In this document: one piece after another, positions 26,354 through 35,561 of the stretch
Numbering within the stretch: position 1 is the first letter of the stretch
Layout: the number at the start of each line of letters is the position of its first letter
DNA from: PALSA-129 sp050014595
Lineage (GTDB): Bacteria; Acidobacteriota; Terriglobia; Bryobacterales; Bryobacteraceae
DNA: 64,000 bases
Assembly (NCBI GenBank): GCA_050014595.1
Contig: JBEKDA010000064.1
Location: 17,932 to 81,931 of the forward strand
Direction: 5' to 3'
Notes under the pieces: generated by a model
Told to the model about the DNA's origin: nothing
What the model saw: the letters and a program-made list of their open reading frames with translations, nothing else
The model's database searches: none
Position numbers and translations under genes: made by a program

Positions 26354-27688
26354 TCAACGGCGGCCGCCACCGTGTGAACCGCCGGAACTGTGGCCGCCGC
26401 CGGAGCTGCGCGCGCCGCCGCCGCTGCTATAGCTGCGTGACGCGCCACCGCTGCTGTAGCCACGCGAACCGCCGCTGCTCGGTGCGGAGTAACGCTGCGC
26501 CGGAGCCGAATACCGCTGTGCCGAGCCCGACGAGTAACGCTGCGCCGAGGTGGAAGACTGTGCCGGAGCCGAATAGCGCTGCGATCCCTGGAAGTGTTGC
26601 CACTGTCCCTCGCTGGTGCGCCCTGCACTTGGTGTGGCCGCGCTGCGAGCGCCCTGCGTCCCCGCCGATCGGTTAGCGTACGACGACGTCGCGTTTCCAA
26701 ACCGGCTATAGCTTCCCGTGCTGGCCGATCGCGCCGAGTTCACGCTGCCCGATCTTGCCATCGCGTTCCTCGAGGCCATCGATGCGGCCCCATACCGTGC
26801 CGCGAGTTGACCGTTCGGGTACGATACTCCCAACCGATGGCTCGCGTCGTGCTGCCACGCCGCTCTGCCCAACCCGCCCGCCAGCAATCCACCGCGGAAG
26901 CCGTAGTGGTTGAAGAAGAAGCCGTTGACGAATACTCCGCCGCCGAACCAGTTCGGGCCCCAGCCCCAACCCCAGCCGCCATAGCCCCAGCCGCCCCAAC
27001 CGCCGAAGTACAACCCGATGTTGATCCCGGGATAAAAGCCAAAGCCGTACCCGGCATAATATAGCGGCGGATAGTAGCCCCACGCCGGAGGACCCCAGAC
27101 GTAAGCCGGGTCGTATTCCGGCACGTAGATCACCTGCGGGTCAGCCGGCGCAATGTCAATGGCCGTCTGTCCACCCTGCGTCTGCGTGGTCACGGTCTCT
27201 TGCGGAGTGGTAGAAAGCTTGCCATTAGCCTGCGCTCGTGCGCGCATCCGCTGCACCGCGGCCATCACGTCCGACTGCTGCGCCAGGAACGCATTGCCCA
27301 ATGCCGTGGACCATTGGACGTCCTGGTTCAGCATCGTCAGAACGTCGGGGAAGGCCACCATAGCCTGGATGCTGGCGTCCCAATTCTGTTGCCGGGCGGC
27401 GTCCGTCAACTGCTGGCCCCTAAGACTTCCATTCTTTTGCAGCCACTGCTGCGCCTCCACCACTTCCAGCGGGTAGGTGCTGGCCACCAGAACCTGGCTC
27501 AGCAGCGCATCGGGGTAAAGGGCGACAGGCGCGACCAGGGTGTCCAACTGTTCGGGTGAAAGGAGCTGTGCGGCAGCTGGCGCGGGAGGCGGCGGTTGTT
27601 GCGCAACCAAAAGGCCGCCAGCCAGAAGCGGAACACAAACCAGACAAAGCGCCCGGCGAATAACCCACTGAACTTTGATAGACTTCAT
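26354..27688 (-). CDS. DUF3300 domain protein with Ser/Tyr/Gly-rich tail
   Basis: 444 residues from ATG 27688 with TGGAGG upstream; the in-frame start at 27769 would add 27 residues before the signal peptide. The signal peptide is MKSIKVQWVIRRALCLVCV with LLAGGLLVAQ. DUF3300 covers about 40-230: LLSPEQLDTLVAPVALYPDA, VASTYPLEVVEAQQWLQKN and IDIAPADPQVIYVPEYDPAY. A Gly/Trp/Tyr-rich segment (GWGGWGYGGWGWGWGPNWFG) follows, then a low-complexity tail with repeated QRYSAPAQ and SSGG units and a final GGGRR. The protein is envelope-located with unknown function. The tail is probably disordered or surface exposed. Confidence 0.85.
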   Translation of the reverse strand: MKSIKVQWVIRRALCLVCVPLLAGGLLVAQQPPPPAPAAAQLLSPEQLDTLVAPVALYPDALLSQVLVASTYPLEVVEAQQWLQKNGSLRGQQLTDAARQQNWDASIQAMVAFPDVLTMLNQDVQWSTALGNAFLAQQSDVMAAVQRMRARAQANGKLSTTPQETVTTQTQGGQTAIDIAPADPQVIYVPEYDPAYVWGPPAWGYYPPLYYAGYGFGFYPGINIGLYFGGWGGWGYGGWGWGWGPNWFGGGVFVNGFFFNHYGFRGGLLAGGLGRAAWQHDASHRLGVSYPNGQLAARYGAASMASRNAMARSGSVNSARSASTGSYSRFGNATSSYANRSAGTQGARSAATPSAGRTSEGQWQHFQGSQRYSAPAQSSTSAQRYSSGSAQRYSAPAQRYSAPSSGGSRGYSSGGASRSYSSGGGARSSGGGHSSGGSHGGGRR

Positions 27689-27958
27689 GATGCGCCTCCA
27701 TTGGGTCTCACGTACGCTTTCTCCAAGGCACGCTGCGGGCCAAACGCCAACCGATTGACCAGCAGTCACTTGATGCGGCGTCTGGGCGGTACGGATGGTT
27801 GAAAACCACCGTCTCCGGTGTATTGCGGCCGAAAGTGAGCACCGACAGAGGAGGAGAGCCGGAAACGCGAACGCAACTACTCCTTGCCGCAGGTCGAGAC
27901 CCCTGGGGCCGGGGCATTAATTGGGCACCTCGGCACTTTAAGGGCCCAGCGGAAAGGC

Positions 27959-30199
27959 TCACCGTCGGGCGCTCGGATCGCCGGTGGGTGGTGGCGCGTG
28001 GTCCTCCTTCGCGGGAGGGCCGAGCAGTTCGGTGAAGATGGGCTTCAACGCATCCGCCCACACCTGGTAACCACTAAGGGTGGGGTGCAGCTTGTCACCA
28101 GCGTTCATCATGCCGTCGAACAGCTTGCCATCTGGGGCCGCCAGCTTGTCGTTAATGTTCACGTATCGAATCCTGTTGCTATCCGCAAGCTTGGACAGGT
28201 TGGCATTGATTTTGTCGATAGTGGGCATCACCGCGATGTTGTCGTTACGGGGAAAAATGCCAGTCGCGATTATGATGGCGCCGGGCGCCTTGGTGCGCAT
28301 CACTTCCAACACAGCCTGTAGGCCCTTCGTGATGTCCGCCACCTTGGCATAATCCCCTTCCGGGGGAACCGTATTTCCGACGTTATTGGTGCCGGCCAGG
28401 AGAACGATGATTTTCGGATTCACTCCGTCGAGCTCTCCGCTTTTGAGCCGCCAGAGGATGTTCTCAATCCGATCTGCGCCCCAGCCGAAATCGGCCGCAT
28501 TCCAGCCGTAGAAATTGCGGGTCCAATTGGCCAGCAGTTCGGGATAGTCGGTTGCCCCCCAACGACGTGTGATAGAGTCTCCTTCGAAATAGATATCAAT
28601 CTGGCCCTTCTTGGTCTTCTCCAGTAGCTGAGCGTGGGCCAGCAGAGAGTTCTGATCGGCGCGGCGAACAGGCTCACTTGCGGAAGCGGAAACGGACCTC
28701 GGCGTTGCGGCCTGCACCAGCGCGGCCTTCCGGTTGAGGAATCTGTCGGCCCAAGCAACGAAGTACTTCCAGTTGGGGCCATCCGTGTGCCCGCCGTCAT
28801 GCTGGCGCCACGCAAGTTCGCCATCGAGTAGACCCACGTTGACGGGCGGCATTTTGGCCGTTTGATAGTCGTCCCCGACTCCCAGATCTTTGGCGCCTAG
28901 CAACCTGAACACCTTCCCGGCGGCGACAGCAGCCATGAAGCTCCCTTGATGGTCCAACCACTTCGCATCACCTTTCTCGGGTACGCCGTAGCTTATGAAG
29001 GTCAGCCGCGGCGCACAAAGCGCGATCAACTCGTGAGCATCCACCGGCAGGTCGCCCGCGTTCTTACTGCCAAACACCGATTCCGATGCGCCGTACTTCA
29101 GGAAATTACCTGCCATCCAGTGATATTCGCCCGCTCCCGTGAGATTCTCTACGGCTTCGCCCCAGTTGCGGCGGTGCAATTTGGCGCCGCCTTCGCCGGA
29201 GGATCCGACGAGGACGAGGGCGAAGCGGGTATCGAACGCCATCGTCACAAGCGCCGCTTTGCCGAAGCGGGAGACTCCCTCGATTCCAACATGTCTGGCG
29301 TCCACAGCGTTGACGGTTTCGAGGTAATCAAGGCCGCGAGAGGCTCCCCAAGCCCACGCCCGCAAAGCTCCCCAGTCATCTGGTTTGCGCGGCCGGCCCT
29401 TGTTGGCCAGTCCAATGATGCCCTTAGTCAGCCCTGCGCCATTATCCGCCTGAATGCTCCCAGGATTGATGGAGACGTATCCCCAGCCGTCGGCGATCAG
29501 TTGCTCTGTGCCGGGCGGGTCGCCGCCTGGCGCCGGCGTGAATGTACTGAGACCCGGCGGACCCTGCCCCAGTTCCGGCAATCCGCGCCCACCGAACATC
29601 ATCATCACCGGAACCGGACTGGTCGCGTGTGCAGGGGTTACGAGGATCATCTGAATATCGACGTTAACCAAGGGATAGAGCGAGTTATCCACATGACCGA
29701 GGAGTTGCTGGCCGATGACTGGATAAGAGCCAACCGCGGCCTCGACCGTTTTGGTTACGGTCCATGTAACTTTCGGTACGTTCTTGGGAACACGGCCAAC
29801 TACTTCCCGTTCGAAGTCCTCAACGATCTCCGGGCGCCTTTGCTCCCACCACATTCTTGCCGAGGTGACTTTCACGCCATTCCTCGGGACTAGCACCGGG
29901 GGCAAACTCGGAAACGGGTTGGCTTTGGACTCATCGTAGTTGGCGTGGTTGGGTGCGGCCTCATTTCCGCTCGGGCCAGGGCGCAATGCTTTGATTCCAA
30001 GCTGCTCCATCATGTTTTGATGGTCTTGTTCCGCCGTCCAATTGGTGGGTTGTGGAAGGGTTCCGTCGCCGGAGGGCGCAGCACCCTTCGGTGGCGAAGG
30101 CGGCTGCTGGGCAAGGATTCCAAGCATCGGGACGAGCGCCAGGATCACAAGCACGAGGGAACTGGAAGAGACGGTCCGAGGCAACGTTGTCGGTTTCAT
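27959..30199 (-). CDS. Bifunctional esterase: CE15 glucuronoyl esterase fused to SGNH/GDSL esterase
   Basis: 746 residues from ATG 30199, which opens a signal peptide (SSSSLVLVILALVPMLGILA); the start at 30313 is too far upstream. Residues about 90-490 are CE15-like: nucleophile motif GVSRFGK (308-314) and catalytic His in RQHDGGHTDGPNW (about 471). Residues about 515-746 are SGNH: GDSITRRWG (540), LLAGTNNVGN and DKLHPTLSGY. CE15 enzymes cut ester bonds between lignin and glucuronoxylan; SGNH domains often remove acetyl groups. Together they would strip two kinds of ester from the same hemicellulose. It is divergent to the regulator at 30404. Confidence 0.9.
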   Translation of the reverse strand: MKPTTLPRTVSSSSLVLVILALVPMLGILAQQPPSPPKGAAPSGDGTLPQPTNWTAEQDHQNMMEQLGIKALRPGPSGNEAAPNHANYDESKANPFPSLPPVLVPRNGVKVTSARMWWEQRRPEIVEDFEREVVGRVPKNVPKVTWTVTKTVEAAVGSYPVIGQQLLGHVDNSLYPLVNVDIQMILVTPAHATSPVPVMMMFGGRGLPELGQGPPGLSTFTPAPGGDPPGTEQLIADGWGYVSINPGSIQADNGAGLTKGIIGLANKGRPRKPDDWGALRAWAWGASRGLDYLETVNAVDARHVGIEGVSRFGKAALVTMAFDTRFALVLVGSSGEGGAKLHRRNWGEAVENLTGAGEYHWMAGNFLKYGASESVFGSKNAGDLPVDAHELIALCAPRLTFISYGVPEKGDAKWLDHQGSFMAAVAAGKVFRLLGAKDLGVGDDYQTAKMPPVNVGLLDGELAWRQHDGGHTDGPNWKYFVAWADRFLNRKAALVQAATPRSVSASASEPVRRADQNSLLAHAQLLEKTKKGQIDIYFEGDSITRRWGATDYPELLANWTRNFYGWNAADFGWGADRIENILWRLKSGELDGVNPKIIVLLAGTNNVGNTVPPEGDYAKVADITKGLQAVLEVMRTKAPGAIIIATGIFPRNDNIAVMPTIDKINANLSKLADSNRIRYVNINDKLAAPDGKLFDGMMNAGDKLHPTLSGYQVWADALKPIFTELLGPPAKEDHAPPPTGDPSARR

Positions 30200-30403
30200 A
30201 CTCAAAGCACGTGGGCAAGGGCCCCATCCGCGCTCGAGGTCCCATCGCGCAGACGAGTCGCGGAGTTCGCCCAATCGCCACACGATTCTCCTCCTGATTT
30301 GCCCTGGGCGCAAGTCTTCAACGGTTTGGCGTTACGGTTACGGGGTGTGGCGGAAACCGGAGATCGGCGTTAGAATCAATCAAATACGGGTCAACAGCAG
30401 AGC

Positions 30404-31726
30404 ATGGTTTCGGATCTGATTTCGAACCAGGAGAAGCGTCATGCGCTCGAGCGCGTGATCGCAAGCCATACGTTCAGCCGGTCCGACCAGTTGCGTAGCT
30501 TTCTTCGTTACATCTGCGAGGCTGAATTCGAAGGGCGCGCGCAGGACCTCAATGAGTACGTTGTGGGTGTATCCGTCCTTGGACGCCCGTCCGATTATTC
30601 CCCGACCGAGGATTCCTGCGTCCGCAGCCGAGCCTATGAGCTTCGCCACAAACTGAAGAGCTACTATCAACTGGAAGCCCCTGACGATCCGATTCAGATA
30701 GAAATTCGCAAAGGGGCTTACATACCGCAGTTCCAGCGCGCAACTGGAGCCAGCCCGGCAGACCATGCAGTCGCGCCGGTTGCGGCGCCTGCTTCAACAC
30801 CAGCGGCGCCAGCGACCTCCACGCCCGGTCCGGCCAGCGGCACCCCGAAACGCAGCCTGCTCAAGCCGGCTGTGGGTATCATCCTCCTGGCCGTTCTTGC
30901 GGTGGCCGTTCTTTATTATGTGAATTCCACCCGGGGAAAGACTGCAGCGAAGGGATCCGATCCGCAAGGCTGGACGCCCGAGATGGCCGCGTTCTGGAAG
31001 CCCTTCCTGAACAATGCCACACCGCTGATCGTCTCGTTTGAGATCAGGCTCTTTTTCTATTCGCCTCCAACTGGCTTGGTGGTTCGAGACTACCAGACGA
31101 ATCAGCTCGCGGATCTGGCTGGGTCGAAGCCGCTAGCCGGATTCCGTGCACGCATGGGGGCCGCTGAGCTGCAAGAAACATCGGATTACGCCGATTTCGG
31201 AGCCGTACACGCAGCATTTCTACTCGGGCGTGTTTTGGGCCCGCAGCACAAAGAGATCGGCCTTAAGCACTCGGGATTTCTCGGTTGGGAGGATCTCTGG
31301 AACAGCAACGTCATCTTCCTCGGGAAGCCTAACCTGAATCCGACCATTCGATACGCCCTCAAGGGCGCTGATTTTGCCGATGACCTCGGCGATATTCGGA
31401 ACCTCCACCCCTTGCCTGGGGAGTCGGCAGAGTACCGCAGCGCCGAAACGCACGGTTCCGGCGTGAAATACGCCCTGATTACCGTCTTGCCGGGTCCCCA
31501 ATCCGGCCACCACGTCATGATCCTCAGCGGGGCCGGGGCAGAATTCCTGTGGGCGCTGGCTGAGTGCGTCACAGACCCCGCCCATGTCAAAGAACTGGTG
31601 TCGCACCTCCGGTCGGCTTCGGGCGAACTCCCGGGGGCATTTCAGGTCGTCATTCAGGCTACGTTCGAATCCAATGTGCCCATCAAGGTGCGCTACGTGA
31701 CCCATCGTGTTTCCAAGACTTCCTGA
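30404..31726 (+). CDS. Membrane-anchored regulator with CadC-like N-terminal DNA-binding domain
   Basis: 440 residues. The first ~105 (RSFLRYICEAEFEGRAQDLN, EYVVGVSVLGRPSDYSPTED, VRSRAYELRHKLKSYY, IRKGAYIPQF) match the winged-helix-like domain that opens many acidobacterial membrane regulators. A Pro/Ala/Thr linker leads to one transmembrane helix (LKPAVGIILLAVLAVAVLYY, about 150-170). The remaining ~260 residues outside the cytoplasm have no familiar family. It may sense an envelope or sugar signal and control the divergent esterase gene or the TonB receptor at 31976; both are 200-250 bp away. Confidence 0.75.
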   Translation: MVSDLISNQEKRHALERVIASHTFSRSDQLRSFLRYICEAEFEGRAQDLNEYVVGVSVLGRPSDYSPTEDSCVRSRAYELRHKLKSYYQLEAPDDPIQIEIRKGAYIPQFQRATGASPADHAVAPVAAPASTPAAPATSTPGPASGTPKRSLLKPAVGIILLAVLAVAVLYYVNSTRGKTAAKGSDPQGWTPEMAAFWKPFLNNATPLIVSFEIRLFFYSPPTGLVVRDYQTNQLADLAGSKPLAGFRARMGAAELQETSDYADFGAVHAAFLLGRVLGPQHKEIGLKHSGFLGWEDLWNSNVIFLGKPNLNPTIRYALKGADFADDLGDIRNLHPLPGESAEYRSAETHGSGVKYALITVLPGPQSGHHVMILSGAGAEFLWALAECVTDPAHVKELVSHLRSASGELPGAFQVVIQATFESNVPIKVRYVTHRVSKTS

Positions 31727-31975
31727 CGTTACCTTCCATCGTATTGATTCTGAACCAGGTTGAAGCTACGTCCGTAACGGTTTTAGCCCTGTTTGAGAAC
31801 CGTGGGGCAACTTTCAGCGCGCCGCACCCCATGCTACGCTTCTGCCGGTACAGTTCTCCAGTTTCAGGCAACTGCTGAATTTGGAAGGCCAGGGGCGTCT
31901 TTTTAACTTGCCAGGTTCAAGTAGAGAGGTGCGCGAGCCCACCATGAGGCAGCGCGAAAGGAAGGTTTCGCATCT

Positions 31976-34900
31976 ATGTCGATGACTCGTTTATCGTGTG
32001 TTTTCGGGGTGCTCCTTGCTATCGCAAGTCCCCGTCTTGGATACTCTCAAATCCTGTACGGGTCGCTAACCGGAAACGTGAGCGACCCATCCGGCGCGCC
32101 CGTGCCCAGCGTGCATGTGGAAGCAACTAACCAGGGCACCAACGTCAAGGCTGAAACCAATACTGACGTACATGGCATCTACCGCTTCACCAACCTGCAA
32201 CAAGGTGTGTACAAAGTCGCGGTCACGGCCAAATCGTTCCAGACTTTCGTGGAAACCAACATTCAGGTGCAGGTCAGCGCCATCCGGCGCGTGGACGTGC
32301 AACTCCAGGTTGCGAGCGTCACCACGTCTGTGGAAGTCACGGCGGATCAGGTTGTGCTGCAAACCGATAAGGCCGACATTCATGCGGACATTTCGGCGAC
32401 GGAAGTGGAGCAGTTGCCATACAACGGATCGGAAGGCCGGAACTTCCAGGCGCTGCTGCTGATGCAACCGGGCGCCAACACCACGGCGGGCACGGGCGAA
32501 GCCAATTCGGCGGCCGGTAACCCGCAACGCGCCATTACGGTATCTGAGAACGGCGTTTCGTCCCAAGCCAACAACACCAAGCTGGACGGCGCGACCGATT
32601 CCTATCCATGGCTGCCGGTCAACGTGGCGTATGTGCCGTCGCCGGAAGCTATCGAGACGGTCAGCGTGAGCGCCAACTCGTTCGACGCCGAGCAGGGCGC
32701 TGCGGGCGGCGCGGCGATCAACGTCATCATCAAATCGGGAACCAACAATCTGCACGGAGTCGCGTTCGAACGCAATACGAACAACGATTTTCAAGCGATC
32801 AACAATTATTTCAGCCATCCCGGCCGCCTGGCCAAGAACATCCAAAACCAGTATGGATTCGCGATCGGCGGTCCGGTGTGGATTCCCAAAATCGTTCATG
32901 GCAAGAACAAGCTGTTCTGGTTCATGGATTATGAGGGCACCAAGCAGAGCCAGTATGCGGCCGATCCGAACCTGACACTTCCCACCGCGGCCATGCGCAC
33001 CGGCGATTTCAGCGCCGCCCCCACCATCATCTACGATCCGTTGACGGGCAATCCCGACGGCACCGGCCGGACACCTTTCCCCAACAACACGATTCCCGCC
33101 AACCGCATTGCGTCCCAGTCGAAAACACTGACGGCCCTGCTGCCAGCGCTGACCAGACCGAACTCGTTCCTGACCAACTACGACGCATACGGCAACACCA
33201 CATACAGCGTGGATCGATGGGATTGGAAGGTCAACTACAATCCCAACGAAAGGGCCATGATCTGGGGCCGCTACAGCATTTCGCCCATGGACATCGTAGC
33301 CCCGTTGGTTCTGGGCCCGGCGGGCGGCGATGCCTTTAACGGTGGCAATCCGGGTCATGCGGGCGGCCGCGCACAAGTGGCGGCGGCGGGCCTCACTTAT
33401 ACCATCTCGCCCACGCTTCTGGTGGACGGCAACGCAGGTTACACGCGACAGAACATCGGCGCCAATGGCGACCCTCAGGATGGCGACTATGGAACGGACG
33501 TGCTGAAGATTCCGGGCACCAACGGCGTCGGTCCGAACTACGAGGGCATTCCGGGCTTCCAGACCACTGGCATAGCCAACATCGGAAACACCAACACGGG
33601 CAGCCCCTTCCAGTTCCGTGACAACCAGTACACCGCCGTCATCAACGTCACCAAAATCAAGGGCGCGCACAACATACGCGCCGGCTTCGAAATCGAAAAG
33701 TTCGGGCTGAATCACTTCCAGCCCCAGGGCGGAACCTTCCAGACGGCCCGTGGTACTTTCGGCTTTGATGGCTCTCTGGCAGCCCTGAAAGGCGGTCCAG
33801 CCATTAACGCCGGCAGCCCGTCCAACTCGTGGGCGCAGTTTCTTCTCGGTTTTCCGTCGCAGACCGGCAAAGCCACGCAACTCAACAATCCCAACTCGCT
33901 ACGGTTCGACAACTATTCGCTCTATGTGCGGGATCAGTGGCAGGTCACCAAGAGCCTCACCATCGATTACGGCATGCGCTGGGAATACTACCCGATCTAC
34001 TCTCACGACTATTTCGGCGCGGTCCGCTTCGATCCCTCGACGGACAACATCCTCATCGGCGGTGAAAATGGCGTGCCCTGGAACACCGGCGCAACGGCCT
34101 CTAAGAAGGGCTTCGCTCCGCGCCTCGGCCTGGCCTACCGCCTCGACGAAAAAACTGTGGTCCGCGGAGGTTACGGCATCAGCGTCGATCCCGACAACAT
34201 GCGCAACCAGCGGAACCAGTTCCCGAATACCTCCGTCACGTCCTACACGCCGGCGAATCAGTACCAGTTCATCAGCTACGCCGGCGTTCCGAACTCAGAC
34301 GGCGCCACGCAGGTGTCGCTGTCGGACGGCATTCCTTTGCCCACCTTCCCGAACCTTTCCGCCGGCACTCTTAAGCCGTCGCCCACGGCATCCTTGTCGA
34401 CCTATCTGCCCAATCAAGGTACAACGACGTTCCCGGCGTACATGAACCGTGGATATTACCAGAGCTGGAATATCACCTTGCAGCGGGACTTTTCCTCGAC
34501 CCTGAACGGACAGGTGGCGTACGTGGGCACACACGGTGTCCACATAGACATGAACGTCAATATCAATGGGGGCGCTCCCAACACGGGCAATGCCGGACGC
34601 CTGCTATCTCCTTTTGACATCGCCGACATCAATTCGGTTGAGCCTTTTGGCGATATGACATACAACGGCTTGCAGGCCACCTTGAGGAAGCGCATCGGCT
34701 CGTCGGTGATCGGCGCCAGCTACGCGTTTTCCAGGTCCATCGATAACATCAACGGCGACAACGACGACGGCTCTTTGTGGCGCGCGTACCCGGTATCTTT
34801 CGCGCTGGACAAGCAACTGTCCGGCATCAACCGCCAGCAGACACTGTCCATCTACTGGGTATATAACTTGCCGTTCGGCAAGGGACATACCATGTTGACC

Positions 34901-35404
34901 CACGGAGCCGGAGCTTTGATCGCCGGCGGCTGGCAGATTTCCGGCATCCTCACCCGGTTCAGCGGGCTGCCGTTCACGGTCGGGACCAGTTCCAGCGTCA
35001 ACGCCGGTGGGCAGGGCGCCAGCGCCACCCAGATCAATCCGGTGGTACAGATTCTGGGAGGCCATGATGCAACCGATCCCTATTTCGACGGCTCGGCCTT
35101 TATCAATCCGCCGACCGGCGTCCTGGGCACCACCGGCAGGGACCTGCTGATCGGGCCCGGATACTTCCAGTTGAACGCGAGCATCCGGCGCACCTTCGCT
35201 TTCAAGTCGGAGAAGATCAAGTTCGAGTTAGTCGGCGAGGCATACAACCTGACCAACACGGTGGTCTTTTCCAACCCTAACGCCACTTGCTGCTGGGTTA
35301 CGAACGCTACCACCGGCGCCATTAACTATAACAACTTCGCCGTGATCACCGGCACAGCATCCACCCAGCGTTATATTGAGGTGGGCGGATATCTGCGGTT
35401 CTAG
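31976..35404 (+). CDS. TonB-dependent receptor, Oar/SusC-like, with carboxypeptidase-regulatory domain
   Basis: 1142 residues, complete. After the signal peptide (ending GYSQ) comes a carboxypeptidase-regulatory-like domain (LYGSLTGNVSDPSGAPVPSV; residues about 25-105), then the plug (VEVTADQVVLQTDKADIHAD, EQLPYNGSEGRNFQALLL) and a long beta barrel ending GGYLRF. AAGGAAGG precedes the ATG. It should import oligosaccharides with TonB energy. Its partners are probably the GH35 enzyme and ROK regulator downstream. No lipoprotein partner of the SusD kind is present, as is usual in Acidobacteria. Confidence 0.93.
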   Translation: MSMTRLSCVFGVLLAIASPRLGYSQILYGSLTGNVSDPSGAPVPSVHVEATNQGTNVKAETNTDVHGIYRFTNLQQGVYKVAVTAKSFQTFVETNIQVQVSAIRRVDVQLQVASVTTSVEVTADQVVLQTDKADIHADISATEVEQLPYNGSEGRNFQALLLMQPGANTTAGTGEANSAAGNPQRAITVSENGVSSQANNTKLDGATDSYPWLPVNVAYVPSPEAIETVSVSANSFDAEQGAAGGAAINVIIKSGTNNLHGVAFERNTNNDFQAINNYFSHPGRLAKNIQNQYGFAIGGPVWIPKIVHGKNKLFWFMDYEGTKQSQYAADPNLTLPTAAMRTGDFSAAPTIIYDPLTGNPDGTGRTPFPNNTIPANRIASQSKTLTALLPALTRPNSFLTNYDAYGNTTYSVDRWDWKVNYNPNERAMIWGRYSISPMDIVAPLVLGPAGGDAFNGGNPGHAGGRAQVAAAGLTYTISPTLLVDGNAGYTRQNIGANGDPQDGDYGTDVLKIPGTNGVGPNYEGIPGFQTTGIANIGNTNTGSPFQFRDNQYTAVINVTKIKGAHNIRAGFEIEKFGLNHFQPQGGTFQTARGTFGFDGSLAALKGGPAINAGSPSNSWAQFLLGFPSQTGKATQLNNPNSLRFDNYSLYVRDQWQVTKSLTIDYGMRWEYYPIYSHDYFGAVRFDPSTDNILIGGENGVPWNTGATASKKGFAPRLGLAYRLDEKTVVRGGYGISVDPDNMRNQRNQFPNTSVTSYTPANQYQFISYAGVPNSDGATQVSLSDGIPLPTFPNLSAGTLKPSPTASLSTYLPNQGTTTFPAYMNRGYYQSWNITLQRDFSSTLNGQVAYVGTHGVHIDMNVNINGGAPNTGNAGRLLSPFDIADINSVEPFGDMTYNGLQATLRKRIGSSVIGASYAFSRSIDNINGDNDDGSLWRAYPVSFALDKQLSGINRQQTLSIYWVYNLPFGKGHTMLTHGAGALIAGGWQISGILTRFSGLPFTVGTSSSVNAGGQGASATQINPVVQILGGHDATDPYFDGSAFINPPTGVLGTTGRDLLIGPGYFQLNASIRRTFAFKSEKIKFELVGEAYNLTNTVVFSNPNATCCWVTNATTGAINYNNFAVITGTASTQRYIEVGGYLRF

Positions 35405-35434
35405 CCAGGTACACTCGAAGACCCCTCGATACGA

Positions 35435-35476
35435 GGGAGCATTCGGCTAAATGAATCGGCTAAGCCGGATGCTCCC
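35435..35476. promoter_or_regulatory. Long inverted repeat between receptor and GH35 gene
   Basis: Arms 35435-35448 (GGGAGCATTCGGCT) and 35463-35476 (AGCCGGATGCTCCC) pair over 14 positions with one mismatch (G-T wobble in RNA) around a 14-nt loop. There is no T-run. It could be a terminator or attenuator for the receptor mRNA, or a ROK operator; the first is more likely because the pairing is nearly perfect. Confidence 0.55.
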
Positions 35477-35561
35477 TTGCCTCGGGCGACCCGCGGACAC
35501 TTCGTCGAACGCACGGAGTTCTCGGCTCAAATTTTGCTGGCCCCAAAGAGGTGAATCGAAC

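Noticed and set aside
32066..33880. 604-codon minus-strand frame opposite the TonB receptor
   Set aside because: Arg/Val/Ala-rich shadow of the receptor gene, with no recognisable domain or start signals.
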